The translations under genes and the position numbers were made by a program. From Granulicella pectinivorans (GTDB lineage Bacteria; Acidobacteriota; Terriglobia; Terriglobales; Acidobacteriaceae): a DNA stretch of 64,000 bases. Each line of letters starts with the position of its first letter. The stretch's first letter is position 1. The notes under the pieces were generated by a model, which saw only the letters and a list, made by a program, of their open reading frames with translations, was not told the DNA's origin and made no database searches. This document shows, in pieces, positions 7,963 through 16,895 of the stretch. The DNA lies in assembly GCF_900114625.1 (NCBI RefSeq), contig NZ_FOZL01000001.1, positions 1,736,001 to 1,800,000 on the forward strand. The letters run 5' to 3'.

Positions 7963-9990
7963 CTACCAGATACGGCAGGTCTGCACAGGCATCATGGGCT
8001 GGCCTTTACTGCAGGAGAAAGCTTTTCCGAACTCCGGGGTATTCCGTAGAACACCGTTCGCGCGGAACCGGTCGGGGGTGTGTGGATTGGTCTCCACCTG
8101 GACTCGCTCGGCCTGCGGGTCGACGGACGAGCAGGTGCTCTGCGCATAGGAGAGAAAGAAGCGTTGCAATGGGGTGTACCCATCATCGGCAAGATTGACG
8201 TCCGTACCCTCACGGGCAGCGGCTGATAGGAATGCGGCGAGGGCTAGGTGGAGTCCTCCGTTATCTGCGATGTTTTCCCCCAGGGTCAGGCTTCCATTCA
8301 CATGGTGGGTTCCGTCGATGGCGAAGCTGCCGTATTCCGAGACGAAGCAGGCTGCACGGTCGTTGAAGTGAGCAGCATCTTCCTTGGTCCACCAATGCTT
8401 GAGCTGGCCAAGTCCGTCATATTGCCTTCCCTCATCGTCATAGCCGTGCACGATCTCATGCCCCGCTGTGAAGCCGATGCGGGCATAGTTTTCCGCAGGT
8501 GACGCTTTGGGGTCAAAGCTGGGAGGCATGAGGGAGGCCGCCGGCAATTCGATTTCATTGCGGTCCGGCTCGTAGGCGGCGCCGTCCGACAGGGGGCCGA
8601 GGCTGGGAGCCAGACGATCGGTGGGGCCGCCAATCTTAGACATACGCCGCCGAAATTTGGCTTCTGCTGCTACAAGGTAGTTCTGCAGTGCGCGTTGATG
8701 GAGGACAGGTTGTGCGCTGTAGTCATCACTGAGAGAGGAGTAGGCGATGTTATTCGCGATGAGCGAAAGCTTGTGTAGAGCCTGCTCCCTCGTTCCCGGA
8801 CTCATCCACTCTGCCCGCTGAATATCTATCTTCATCTGCGCTTCAATCTCTTCTACGAGAGGTGTCGCATCGGTCTTCAGGGTCTCTGGGGCAAAGCGCG
8901 CAAGGAAGAGCCGCACCATGTCATCCGACCTGGCGTAATAGGTCTCGATCGCGCAACTTTCGGCTTTGCTCAAACCCTCTGCGTTGCTCCCGATGAGAGC
9001 TCCGAATAGGCGATTCTCCGCTGCCAGGCGCGATGGCTGCAAGATGGGCGGGATGGACTCGATCAAGCGAAGCGTGAGGTAAGCACGCAGCGCCGAGCGA
9101 TCCTTCGTGGCAAGGAGCTGTTGGACAGCCTTCAAGGAAGTCGGGGAGACGATGTTGATCTCCTTCGGCGTCGGGACGCCTGCGCTTGCGAAGAAGACGT
9201 TCCAGTCGATGCCGGGTACGAGTGCGCTCAGGTCCGCGACCGAGGTGATGTGATATTGGTTCCTAGGGTCCCTGGCAGCTGTCGCCGAAACGCTCGCCCT
9301 TGCGAAGCCGGTTTCTATCTCTTGGATCTGAGCGGCACCGGCAACAGCACGCTTTGAGGAATAGCCGCTTAGAAAAAGAACCTGCTGGACGTGAAGTCGA
9401 TACGCCTTCAAGAGCACCTGGTCCGCGTCCGCAGAGCGAAGATAAGAACCACCGCTTGGCAGAGTTAGCGTCGGCGTACTCAGTGCGAGTATCTGCCTCC
9501 TTGTATCTCGTTGATCAGCCTCCGGTGTGACGCGGAAGAGCGGCATAGTGTGTACCGATGCGAGCGCCGCGAGAGTTCTGCCGAAGTCTGCTGGCGTGGT
9601 TGCGTCTTCGATCTTCGAGCGGAGCGAGGCGAGGGCACGCAGGTCCTCGCGATCGATCGATGTTCGATCCATGCACGAATCGTAGTAGGCTGCAAGCGCC
9701 TTCTCGGTGGGAGTGCCAGTGCCAGAGCGGGTCTCTTGCCCCAGAGTTCTTGCCAGCAACTCAAAGGTGGGCTGTCCCTGAAGCTCATTCAGAAAGAGGT
9801 AAGTCTGGCCGGGGTGGCGTGGGTTCTGTTCGGCGAAACGTCCGCAGGCGTAACGGTAAAAGTCGACGCATGGGTCTGCGTCGCTCCGCATTACGGAGCT
9901 GTCGAGGTGAGATGCACTCTGAGCATGAGAGACCGGCCAGAAGGGGAAGTAAAGAAGCAAGACACAGAGCTTCAACATGCCTGGCCGCAT
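7963..9990 (-). CDS. exported M13-family zinc metallopeptidase (neprilysin/PepO type)
   Basis: About 675 residues, the normal size for M13. A signal peptide (LCVLLLYFPFWPVSHAQ) is followed by CVDFYRYACGRF, the conserved M13 N-terminus. The zinc site is H511-E512-I-V-H515 (GHEIVHGYDD), with the third ligand in ENIADNGGL. The C-terminus ends in CRIW, the family's terminal Cys-x-x-Trp. HEIVH and NGGL differ slightly from the common HEITH and ENIADLGGL but keep the ligands. It probably cleaves short peptides in the periplasm or at the surface. The start is not certain: ATG 9990 or 9978 places the signal peptide correctly but neither has a strong ribosome-binding site; the frame stays open to 10062. 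Confidence 0.92.
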   Translation of the reverse strand: MRPGMLKLCVLLLYFPFWPVSHAQSASHLDSSVMRSDADPCVDFYRYACGRFAEQNPRHPGQTYLFLNELQGQPTFELLARTLGQETRSGTGTPTEKALAAYYDSCMDRTSIDREDLRALASLRSKIEDATTPADFGRTLAALASVHTMPLFRVTPEADQRDTRRQILALSTPTLTLPSGGSYLRSADADQVLLKAYRLHVQQVLFLSGYSSKRAVAGAAQIQEIETGFARASVSATAARDPRNQYHITSVADLSALVPGIDWNVFFASAGVPTPKEINIVSPTSLKAVQQLLATKDRSALRAYLTLRLIESIPPILQPSRLAAENRLFGALIGSNAEGLSKAESCAIETYYARSDDMVRLFLARFAPETLKTDATPLVEEIEAQMKIDIQRAEWMSPGTREQALHKLSLIANNIAYSSLSDDYSAQPVLHQRALQNYLVAAEAKFRRRMSKIGGPTDRLAPSLGPLSDGAAYEPDRNEIELPAASLMPPSFDPKASPAENYARIGFTAGHEIVHGYDDEGRQYDGLGQLKHWWTKEDAAHFNDRAACFVSEYGSFAIDGTHHVNGSLTLGENIADNGGLHLALAAFLSAAAREGTDVNLADDGYTPLQRFFLSYAQSTCSSVDPQAERVQVETNPHTPDRFRANGVLRNTPEFGKAFSCSKGQPMMPVQTCRIW

Positions 9991-10304
9991 TGCGAGCGCA
10001 GCGTGAGTAAGGAGCTTTGCTCTACCAGATAGGTCTTGATATCGCCTTCGTGGAACCCTCATTCCACGAGTCTACAAAGGCCTGTAAACGGGTCTTGGCA
10101 GAAGAACGCACCTTTGGGGAATCTTTACTCGAATGAAGGCTCTCCCGGCTTCGGTCTTCAGGACGATTGCCACGTGAGATGCGCGACATGATGTGCCTCA
10201 ACCGCATCTTTGAGTGCGCAGGTCTTCCAAAGCGCGAGAAGGCGATGCGCTGGATAGATGCGTCCGGTATGCAGCAGTGTCAACGGATCGTATCGCGTCC
10301 GTGT
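9991..10304. other. intergenic, upstream of the M13 peptidase gene
   Basis: About 314 bases between the M13 start and the stop of the next minus-strand gene. I see no convincing gene, tRNA or strong hairpin. It probably holds the M13 promoter, but no clear -35/-10 pair can be singled out. Confidence 0.4.
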
Positions 10305-11414
10305 CTAAAGAGAACAGCCCTTGAGCGTCTGCCGCGCCGCCTGGATGGTGTTTGGCCCAAGCATTGGATGATCGTGATCTTTGCCGTAAGCCGCGAGTTG
10401 GGTATAGCGGAGGATGAATTGTTCAGGGGGCAGCTTCAGAAATGCCGCCAGACCAGCTGACCCATCCTGATCCGCGATTCCCTTGGCCATGACATATCCG
10501 ATGTTATAGAGAATGCCGTGCCCAAAGAAGTCGACGCCGTATACCTCATCAAAGTCCATGGCATTCGGCGCATTCAGGGACAGGACGGACATCTCCAGGA
10601 GGGAAGCTGACCACCGAGCGTGTTTGATGCCATCGGTCAGGTCCGCACTCTGCCTCATCGCTGTTTCCGAGTGTGATGTCCGCAGTTGAGCGAGATCTTC
10701 GACATAAGTGGCAGAGCCTTCCTCGTATACATTCGTGAACAGTTGCTTTGTCTTGATACAAGCCTGCTGCGTCTTGCTCATGCCTTGGAGCGAAGGAAGA
10801 TCTCCCATGGTTCCGCGAGATGTCGCAAATGCTCCTTGCACCGCGTGGTACAGCTCATGAGTTGTATTGACCCGCGCGGTGATGAATTCATCCTGGTACC
10901 GGACATTCAGATAGAAGTCGGTCCCTCCGAAGGCATACCCGCCACCGTCTCCGCCAGCAACAACGTAGCCCTGCAGATGAAGATCAGTACCCTGCGGGGT
11001 GAACTCTTCTGTGCGCTTTTCCATGACACGTTGGAAGGTCTCTGGACTTGCCGTGATCTGCTCAATGAACGCCAGGAGCTGCGGCACTCTTGGCTTGAGT
11101 GCATCGAAGTCGTAGGACTGTGCCACCCGATCGTCAGATATTTGGCCGTGAGCCGAGGCATAAAGAGCATCCGCGAAGTTATGCGTATTCGCGTCGAATC
11201 CAAACTCTCTTGTCTTGCGGATGATGCCCTGGTTTCCTGGCATGGTCGCGATTCTGAAGCTCTCCTCGTGCGACAGTCCAGTGTTCTGTAAGGCATGGAG
11301 CAGCGTCTTTGCTGACTCCGCATCGAGGGAGACGGACACGGTGGCAGCGTTCGCTTGGACGACGGTCAGACCGAGTGCGAAAAGAGAGATGATCTTTGTA
11401 ATGAGCTGTGTCAT
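10305..11414 (-). CDS. exported putative zinc metallopeptidase (HExxH, unassigned family)
   Basis: 369 residues. A signal peptide (IISLFALGLTVVQANA) is followed by a mostly helical protein with H186-E187-L-Y-H190 (NTTHELYHAVQG). About 40 residues later comes Y-E231-E232-G-S-A-T-Y-V-E239, which fits a gluzincin-like third ligand (helix with EE or E). This pattern suggests a zinc peptidase; DUF5700-type putative peptidases are a possible match, but I cannot confirm it. A Gly-rich stretch (VAGGDGGGYAFGG) precedes the metal motif. The gene follows the M13 peptidase region on the same strand but with a 314-base gap, so it likely has its own promoter. Substrate unknown. Confidence 0.7.
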   Translation of the reverse strand: MTQLITKIISLFALGLTVVQANAATVSVSLDAESAKTLLHALQNTGLSHEESFRIATMPGNQGIIRKTREFGFDANTHNFADALYASAHGQISDDRVAQSYDFDALKPRVPQLLAFIEQITASPETFQRVMEKRTEEFTPQGTDLHLQGYVVAGGDGGGYAFGGTDFYLNVRYQDEFITARVNTTHELYHAVQGAFATSRGTMGDLPSLQGMSKTQQACIKTKQLFTNVYEEGSATYVEDLAQLRTSHSETAMRQSADLTDGIKHARWSASLLEMSVLSLNAPNAMDFDEVYGVDFFGHGILYNIGYVMAKGIADQDGSAGLAAFLKLPPEQFILRYTQLAAYGKDHDHPMLGPNTIQAARQTLKGCSL

Positions 11415-11874
11415 ATCTGTGCGCTGCCCTAGGGCGGTTCCTTTTACCAGCGGAGGTACTGCGTCTTGAGGTACAAGAACATCAGCGTCGCAACCCTTGA
11501 AAACTCGCTTGCGAACTCATGCACCACGGAGGGTACCGCCCGGAACTCGCGCTGTGCGCGTCATTCCAGCGCGAAATTTGGAAAAGTAGACATCGCATAT
11601 CCCCTGGGAACACTCTGGATAGAGATGGAAGCCTCACGCAGCCGAATTACGCGAGGAAAGCACAGGAAGGCGCGCGGGAATGCATCGATCCGTCGCACCG
11701 TGTGAATTTGGACAAAATTAGCGTCTATTCGCAAAGATGCCCCGAACTTGGAATGGTTAAATGTTGGCGTGCCGGTGTAAGGCCGGTTCGCTGCTGCTTG
11801 CTTGGCACCGTGCATGCGCGCCAGTGCGAGTGAGAATATTTCCGGATCCAGCACTCTGAAAAAGGAGGGTACGT
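11415..11874. other. intergenic between divergent genes
   Basis: 460 bases separating the HExxH protein (minus) from an alpha/beta hydrolase (plus). Small open frames here lack ribosome-binding sites and family features, and I do not support them. It presumably carries both promoters. AAGGAGGG just before 11875 is the hydrolase ribosome-binding site. Confidence 0.4.
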
Positions 11875-12651
11875 ATGAAATTCACAATCGGCCATCTCGC
11901 GATTAACATCGAAGATGAGGGTTCCGGCGATCCTGCCCTGTTGTTTCTGCACTACTGGGGTGGAACCCATCGGACCTGGAGCGCAGTCATATCAGCTCTG
12001 AGCGACTCTTACCGCTGCGTAGCGTACGATTCGCGGGGATGGGGACGGTCCGAGGGACCGACGGCCGGGTTTGCGGTGGACGACCTGGCGAATGAGGCGC
12101 TTGGCATCATCGACAAACTCGAACTCCGCAACTACGTGCTCGTTGGCCACTCAATGGGAGGAAAAGTAGCTCAACTCCTCGCATCACGGCGACCAAGCGG
12201 CCTTCGCGGTCTGATTCTTGTCGCGCCAGCCGCTCCTGTACCGAGGCACTTTCCTGAAGAGGCGCTCCAGCAACAGCTCCATGCGTATGACAATCGCGAG
12301 ACGGTTCTTCAAGCCATCAGCCTTCTCAGTGCTAAGAGCCATGCCCCGGATATTGTTGAGGGGATTGTGGAGGACAGCCTCTCTGGATCGCCTGCTGCTA
12401 CCCAAGCCTGGCCCACCATCGGAATTCTCGAAGATATCTCGTCTGACGCTTCAAAGATCATCGTTCCCACGCTCGTCGTTGCCGGTGGACTTGACAATCT
12501 CGACTCCGTCGAACAGCATAAGCGTGAAGTGCTCTCGAGGATCCCCAATTCAGAGCTGGTAGTGATTGCTGACAGCGGGCACCTGATTCCAATTGATGAA
12601 CCGATACAACTGGCAGCAGCAATCAGGAGCTTTGTGTCCGAGCGATTGTGA
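11875..12651 (+). CDS. alpha/beta-hydrolase fold enzyme
   Basis: 258 residues with the full alpha/beta-hydrolase triad pattern: nucleophile S93 in GHSMGG, acid near D207 (VVAGGLDNLD), and H236 in DSGHLIPID. The oxyanion region is FLHYWGG. It lacks a signal peptide and is cytoplasmic. It resembles the haloperoxidase/3-oxoadipate enol-lactonase group of small esterases; the exact substrate is not inferable. ATG 11875 has a strong AAGGAGGG site. It stands alone on the plus strand, convergent with the response-regulator genes downstream. Confidence 0.9.
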   Translation: MKFTIGHLAINIEDEGSGDPALLFLHYWGGTHRTWSAVISALSDSYRCVAYDSRGWGRSEGPTAGFAVDDLANEALGIIDKLELRNYVLVGHSMGGKVAQLLASRRPSGLRGLILVAPAAPVPRHFPEEALQQQLHAYDNRETVLQAISLLSAKSHAPDIVEGIVEDSLSGSPAATQAWPTIGILEDISSDASKIIVPTLVVAGGLDNLDSVEQHKREVLSRIPNSELVVIADSGHLIPIDEPIQLAAAIRSFVSERL

Positions 12652-12731
12652 TGGTTACCGACGATCGAGCTCCTTTAATGAGCCCGAGATCTCACTAGCG
12701 CATCTAAGCCTCTCTGCCGATCCAAGCTCAT

Positions 12732-13367
12732 CTACGACTCCGGCGCATCCATGTTGAGAAAGCCTCGTCTGAGCGCGATGATCACCGCATGCGTTCGGTC
12801 ACTTGCTCCTAGCTTCGTCATGACAGCCTTAACATGCCCCTTAACCGTATATTCTGAGATCCCCAGTTCTTCCCCTACCTCTCGATTGGATTTGCCATTG
12901 GCGATTCGCCTGACAACTTCGATCTCTCTTGTTGTGAGCGCTTCGCCGACCGTGTTGTGCGCTAAGAGGCTTTTGACTTCGCTCGAGAGAGGCCGTTCTC
13001 CTCGATGAACCGCACGAATGGTTTCAATCAGGTCCGTACGGCACATGTGCTTGAGTAGGACGCTCGCAACTCCGGCGCGTAGAGCCTGTTTAATTGAAAT
13101 GTCGGCGACGGATGCCGTCAGCAAGACGATGTTTGCGTGAGGCTGCTCCGCGAGTATGGCTTCTATGAGCCCCAGGCCATCGAGGACAGGCATCCGAAGA
13201 TCGGTCAAGGACACGTCGGGATTTAGCGTCCGAAACAAGGTAAGGGCCTCAGCACCATCTTGGGCCAAGCCGACTATCTCCATGTCTGGTTCCGCATCGA
13301 TTGTTGCGGCGATTCCGGCTCTCATGAGCGGATGATCTTCTGCAACCAAGACGCGAATCTTCGACAC
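12732..13367 (-). CDS. NarL/FixJ-type response regulator
   Basis: 211 residues. The receiver domain has acidic pocket E10-D11, phospho-acceptor D56 (SLTDLRMP) and K106 (VLLKHM). It is joined to a LuxR-type helix-turn-helix (LTTREIEVVRRIANGKSNREVGEELGISEYTVKGHVKAVMTKLGASDRT). I choose GTG 13367, because AGGAG lies 6 bases upstream and the protein then has the usual length; an open frame to 13523 has no such site. A second regulator with close sequence lies 162 bases upstream on the same strand. No kinase gene is adjacent; the propeller kinase at 19.5 kb is the nearest candidate partner (inference). Confidence 0.92.
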   Translation of the reverse strand: MSKIRVLVAEDHPLMRAGIAATIDAEPDMEIVGLAQDGAEALTLFRTLNPDVSLTDLRMPVLDGLGLIEAILAEQPHANIVLLTASVADISIKQALRAGVASVLLKHMCRTDLIETIRAVHRGERPLSSEVKSLLAHNTVGEALTTREIEVVRRIANGKSNREVGEELGISEYTVKGHVKAVMTKLGASDRTHAVIIALRRGFLNMDAPES

Positions 13368-13529
13368 GGGAACTCCTACGGAAAGCTCAGGAACTGTCGT
13401 AACCATCGCGCGATCGTCTAGGCGCGCTCGCCACAACCCAAAGCTATGCCGATCCCCTCGCGAAGGTCTTGACAGATTTACGCTGCATTCATAAATTTCG
13501 ACATTCAGCACGTTCGGCCACACAGAGAC

Positions 13530-14153
13530 CTACGCGTCTAGAAACCCACGTTGCAACGCAATCATGACCGCGTGAGTGCGGTCATTTGCTCCGAGTTTCT
13601 GCAGAATCGTCTTGAGATGTGCCTTCACCGTATATTCCGAAATGAAAAGGACTGCCGCTATTTCTTTGTTTGAAAGTCCTTCTGCCACACGAGCCAAAAC
13701 CTCGATCTCTCGCCCCGTAATCGGATCAGTAAGCGAGCTTTCAGCCATGATTTTCGCTACTTCGGTCGGAATTCGGCGTTTGCCAGCATGGACGTCACGG
13801 ATGGCCTGGATCAGCTCGTCCCGAAGCATGTGCTTCAGAAGATAACTCGCGGCGCCGGCCTTGAAGGCTCTCACCGCGTGGGCGTCTCCTGCGGCTGTCG
13901 TCAGCACGATGACACGGGCGGACGGATGATCAAGGCGGATCGCTTCGATCACCTGCAAGCCGTTCATTTTGGGAAGCCTGATGTCAATCAGCGAAATATC
14001 AGGCTGGTGGACTCGGAATAGTTCGACGGCCTGTTGCCCATCTTCTGCTGTAGCTACCACCTCCAGGTCGGATTCGGCGCTAATTTCTGCAATGATCCCC
14101 GATCGCATAAGAGGGTGATCTTCCGCGATTAGGATTCGAATGGCACGACTCAT
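13530..14153 (-). CDS. NarL/FixJ-type response regulator (paralogue of the next gene downstream)
   Basis: 207 residues. Receiver with E11-D12, phospho-acceptor D57 (SLIDIRLP) and K107 (YLLKHM), then a LuxR-type DNA-binding domain (ITGREIEVLARVAEGLSNKEIAAVLFISEYTVKAHLKTILQKL). ATG 14153 is preceded by GGGGAG at 9 bases. The EDHPLMRxGI N-terminus, the LLKHM segment and the RTHAVxIALxRGFL C-terminus are nearly shared with the regulator at 12732-13367, showing a tandem duplication. It probably controls transcription after phosphorylation by a histidine kinase encoded elsewhere. Confidence 0.92.
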   Translation of the reverse strand: MSRAIRILIAEDHPLMRSGIIAEISAESDLEVVATAEDGQQAVELFRVHQPDISLIDIRLPKMNGLQVIEAIRLDHPSARVIVLTTAAGDAHAVRAFKAGAASYLLKHMLRDELIQAIRDVHAGKRRIPTEVAKIMAESSLTDPITGREIEVLARVAEGLSNKEIAAVLFISEYTVKAHLKTILQKLGANDRTHAVMIALQRGFLDA

Positions 14154-14516
14154 TCGCCAGTCTCCCCAATCGTCAAGATTTCGACTTGGAAGGTTAATCG
14201 CACAGGCGTAAGGTAGCCCTGCCGGGGGGCCAATGCTTGCTGAGGGGTAAATCGACGAATATCGGCCCTGATCACCCTTTGATCGTGACCCGTGCGGTTC
14301 CATCTTCCTGCCACCATCGCCGCCACCCCCCTCGAAAGCATTATTTCAGCTTTGTCTCCAGGACGGAAATGGTTGCCGCGGCTCACCCTCCCCCCTCGAA
14401 TGCACTAGCTAACTTTCGCCTGATAGAGGCTTCCATACCTGTAGGGAACAAAGGAAGATGGGAGTATTCGACACAGCGAGGAGCCAGCGCGAGAGCCGGA
14501 ACTTAAGGAGTCGTTT
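14154..14516. other. divergent intergenic region
   Basis: 363 bases between a response regulator (minus) and an AraC regulator (plus). No gene is supported. It should contain both promoters; CTTAAGGAG before 14517 is the AraC ribosome-binding site. Confidence 0.4.
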
Positions 14517-15374
14517 ATGTCCATTCTTGAAGGGCAGTTGACTGCGGATCGATTTTTGGCTGGACGGTCAGCCGCGGGAATCCACGTTTGGCATGAGAAC
14601 GACTTCAGCACGCTCTGGATAGCGACGCGGTCAATGAGCTGTCAATCGGATGGTGCTGAACGCTTTGTAACGATCGGAATCACCCTTCGCGAACCTGAGA
14701 ATGCGATCGGGCGACCCTCCTCAAGAAACCAGCGAGGGGCGCCTACCGCCCTCGGTGATCTCTCATTACACGTCTCGACGTCGCTGCTCGATATGCACCG
14801 CACGTGTGCACACGCCGATCTACACGCTACAAGAGTCATAGCGGACCCGGTGGCTTTCGAAATGACGCTAGGTATTGTACAAACTCATTCCTCGCCACAC
14901 ATCGACAACTACACCAAGTCGTGTATGGTCAGCATGCTGTGTACTCACGTCTCTGAAAGAGCATCAACGTGTCCCACGCCATCGCGTTGCCGGGTCGTCG
15001 GCCTCGCGCACTGGCAACGGATAAAACTGGAGACAGCATTTTCGGAGCTTGGCAAACACGAGGTTTCGCTCGAACTGTTTGCATCTCACTGTGGGTTGTC
15101 CATCTGTCACTTTGCACGACTCTTCAAAGTGACTTATGGAATGCCTTTTCATCAATACGTCGTTCAGCGCAAAATCTCCCACGCCTGTTCTCTCCTGTCT
15201 GAGAGCCAAGAATCGATCTCACAGATTGCGCTTGAATGCGGCTTCTCCGATCAATCCAGCTTCACGAGGAGATTCAGCGCAACGACTGGTATCTCGCCTT
15301 CGACGTGGCGAAAACAGTTCCTGACGCAACGGCTCAACCCAGCGCATGCTTCAGGATTGCCGCAGGCGTGCTGA
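14517..15374 (+). CDS. AraC-family transcriptional regulator
   Basis: 285 residues. The C-terminal 100 residues hold the two AraC helix-turn-helices (VSLELFASHCGLSICHFARLFKVTYGMPFHQYVVQRKI and ISQIALECGFSDQSSFTRRFSATTGISPSTWRK). The N-terminal 170 residues have no recognised effector domain. ATG 14517 has AAGGAG 7 bases upstream. A second AraC gene starts just after its stop, so the two are very likely co-transcribed. The preserved FHQY and CGFSDQSSFTRRF signatures support a functional DNA-binding domain. The ligand is unknown. Confidence 0.9.
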   Translation: MSILEGQLTADRFLAGRSAAGIHVWHENDFSTLWIATRSMSCQSDGAERFVTIGITLREPENAIGRPSSRNQRGAPTALGDLSLHVSTSLLDMHRTCAHADLHATRVIADPVAFEMTLGIVQTHSSPHIDNYTKSCMVSMLCTHVSERASTCPTPSRCRVVGLAHWQRIKLETAFSELGKHEVSLELFASHCGLSICHFARLFKVTYGMPFHQYVVQRKISHACSLLSESQESISQIALECGFSDQSSFTRRFSATTGISPSTWRKQFLTQRLNPAHASGLPQAC

Positions 15375-15391
15375 AGGTGAGTGAGCCGGCA

Positions 15392-16312
15392 ATGGATGGA
15401 GTTCGGACAAATTCAATGTGGAAGCTGAGACTACATCCAAGCCTTGGCCGCGGGCATCAAGGGCCACTCTTCTCATCGACTGATGGTCTCCATGATGTAA
15501 CCCTCATTGCATTAGTGCCAAGACATGGCGACCGAATCTCGGTGCCTCGCGATGAATTCTTAGTCACGGTGTATATCGGGACGGGGACGACATTAGAGGG
15601 GACCGGTACAACTCGGAGCGAGGCAGACGGGGCGTTCACACAGACACCGGGAGAGGTTAGCATCCTTGGACCGCGCTCCTTAATGGTCCTTTCGCAATTA
15701 CTGGAGACTCCGATCATCCAGTACCGTGTGCCTATCGCCGCGATTCGATGTTTGGCCGCGCATTGGAAACTCGGCGAAGTTGATTCTTTGAAGAGCCCCT
15801 ACCTTGACTGCGATCCTGTTCTAATTCATCTCTCACGAGTGATGTGTCGGCTGCTTGAGCGAACGCCAGTATCCCAAACAACAATAGCGGACCACTTTGT
15901 TCACTCGTTCTATTTTCATCTCCTCCAGCAATACGGCAACCGAAACGAGACTGCAACTGAGTTCTCGGGAGGATTATCTCCGCGTCATAAGCGAATTGTG
16001 GAAGAAGCATTATCATGTTCATCCCGTAGGGAAATCAAAATCAAGTCCGTAGCGGACCAGTGCGGGCTCTCAGTTGGCCATTTCGCGAGGGTATTTCGTC
16101 AAACTTTCGGAAGCCCATTTCATCAGCACATCATGAAGATACGCATACAGCGTGCCAAGGAACTTCTGTTAACGTCCGATCTATCCCTCGGCCAGATCTC
16201 ACAGACGATTGGCTATGCAGACCAAGCGACTTTCACCGAAAGCTTCACTCGTGCGACACGAGTATCGCCAGGGCGATTTCGCCGTGAACACTTGGCTGCA
16301 AGATTCGCATAG
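15392..16312 (+). CDS. AraC-family transcriptional regulator, second of a tandem pair
   Basis: About 306 residues. The C-terminus has the AraC double helix-turn-helix (IKSVADQCGLSVGHFARVFRQTFGSPFHQHIMKIRI and LGQISQTIGYADQATFTESFTRATRVSPGRFRR). An N-terminal region of about 200 residues may bind an effector. The open frame extends back to 15236, overlapping the first AraC gene. ATG 15392, or GTG 15377 just after that gene's TGA, is the likely start, since either leaves 2-17 bases between the genes. The DNA-binding halves of the pair are similar (CGLSxxHFARxF, PFHQ), so this is probably an old duplication. Confidence 0.88.
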   Translation: MDGVRTNSMWKLRLHPSLGRGHQGPLFSSTDGLHDVTLIALVPRHGDRISVPRDEFLVTVYIGTGTTLEGTGTTRSEADGAFTQTPGEVSILGPRSLMVLSQLLETPIIQYRVPIAAIRCLAAHWKLGEVDSLKSPYLDCDPVLIHLSRVMCRLLERTPVSQTTIADHFVHSFYFHLLQQYGNRNETATEFSGGLSPRHKRIVEEALSCSSRREIKIKSVADQCGLSVGHFARVFRQTFGSPFHQHIMKIRIQRAKELLLTSDLSLGQISQTIGYADQATFTESFTRATRVSPGRFRREHLAARFA

Positions 16313-16895
16313 GCAGTTCTAATATGCACAAGCAATGAATTCGGCCAGACGAATTCAGGCGCTGATTCGTGGAACTCAACACAGGGTGGGGCGCAGACTC
16401 ATAGAAACATTGGAACGATTTCGGAAGCCTGTTGTGACGTCTCCATCCACGCTGCCGACTTGCTCGCAATTGGGCTGCCACATACTTACAACCCGTTCTC
16501 TTGCATATTTTTCTCCTGCTGGCATCTCGCATGCCATAGCCGCTGCTAACGCCCGCCGTTGCAGGAGAATCTATAGGCGCTCCTGCGGTGGTATGACTCT
16601 TGCGCGTCCGCATGACTTAGTCGGCAAAGAGTAACCTCTTTCTCTCTCGTGGAGCGCAGACGAAGACGCTCATATATGCGTTCGCGAGCAGGTAGTGCTG
16701 CCTTCCCAATGGATGTCGTTGCAGCCTCACGATCGCCACCACCTCTCTTGCGGGATCTGTAAGGCAAATAGTTCTCACCTATTCCCCAAAGACCGATCTG
16801 ATCTGACAAGAGGAATCGAATCGACGTCCTCTAGGTTAGAAGCATTGAGGCAATCCTCTACAAGTAGGGGAGCAGCACTTGCCGAAGGAGGAATC
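16313..16895. other. long intergenic stretch
   Basis: 583 bases without a supported gene. Open frames on both strands are short, lack ribosome-binding sites and match nothing I recognise. The 3' end carries the ribosome-binding site GAAGGAGGAATC for the next hydrolase. It could be degraded coding DNA, but no family can be named. Confidence 0.35.
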
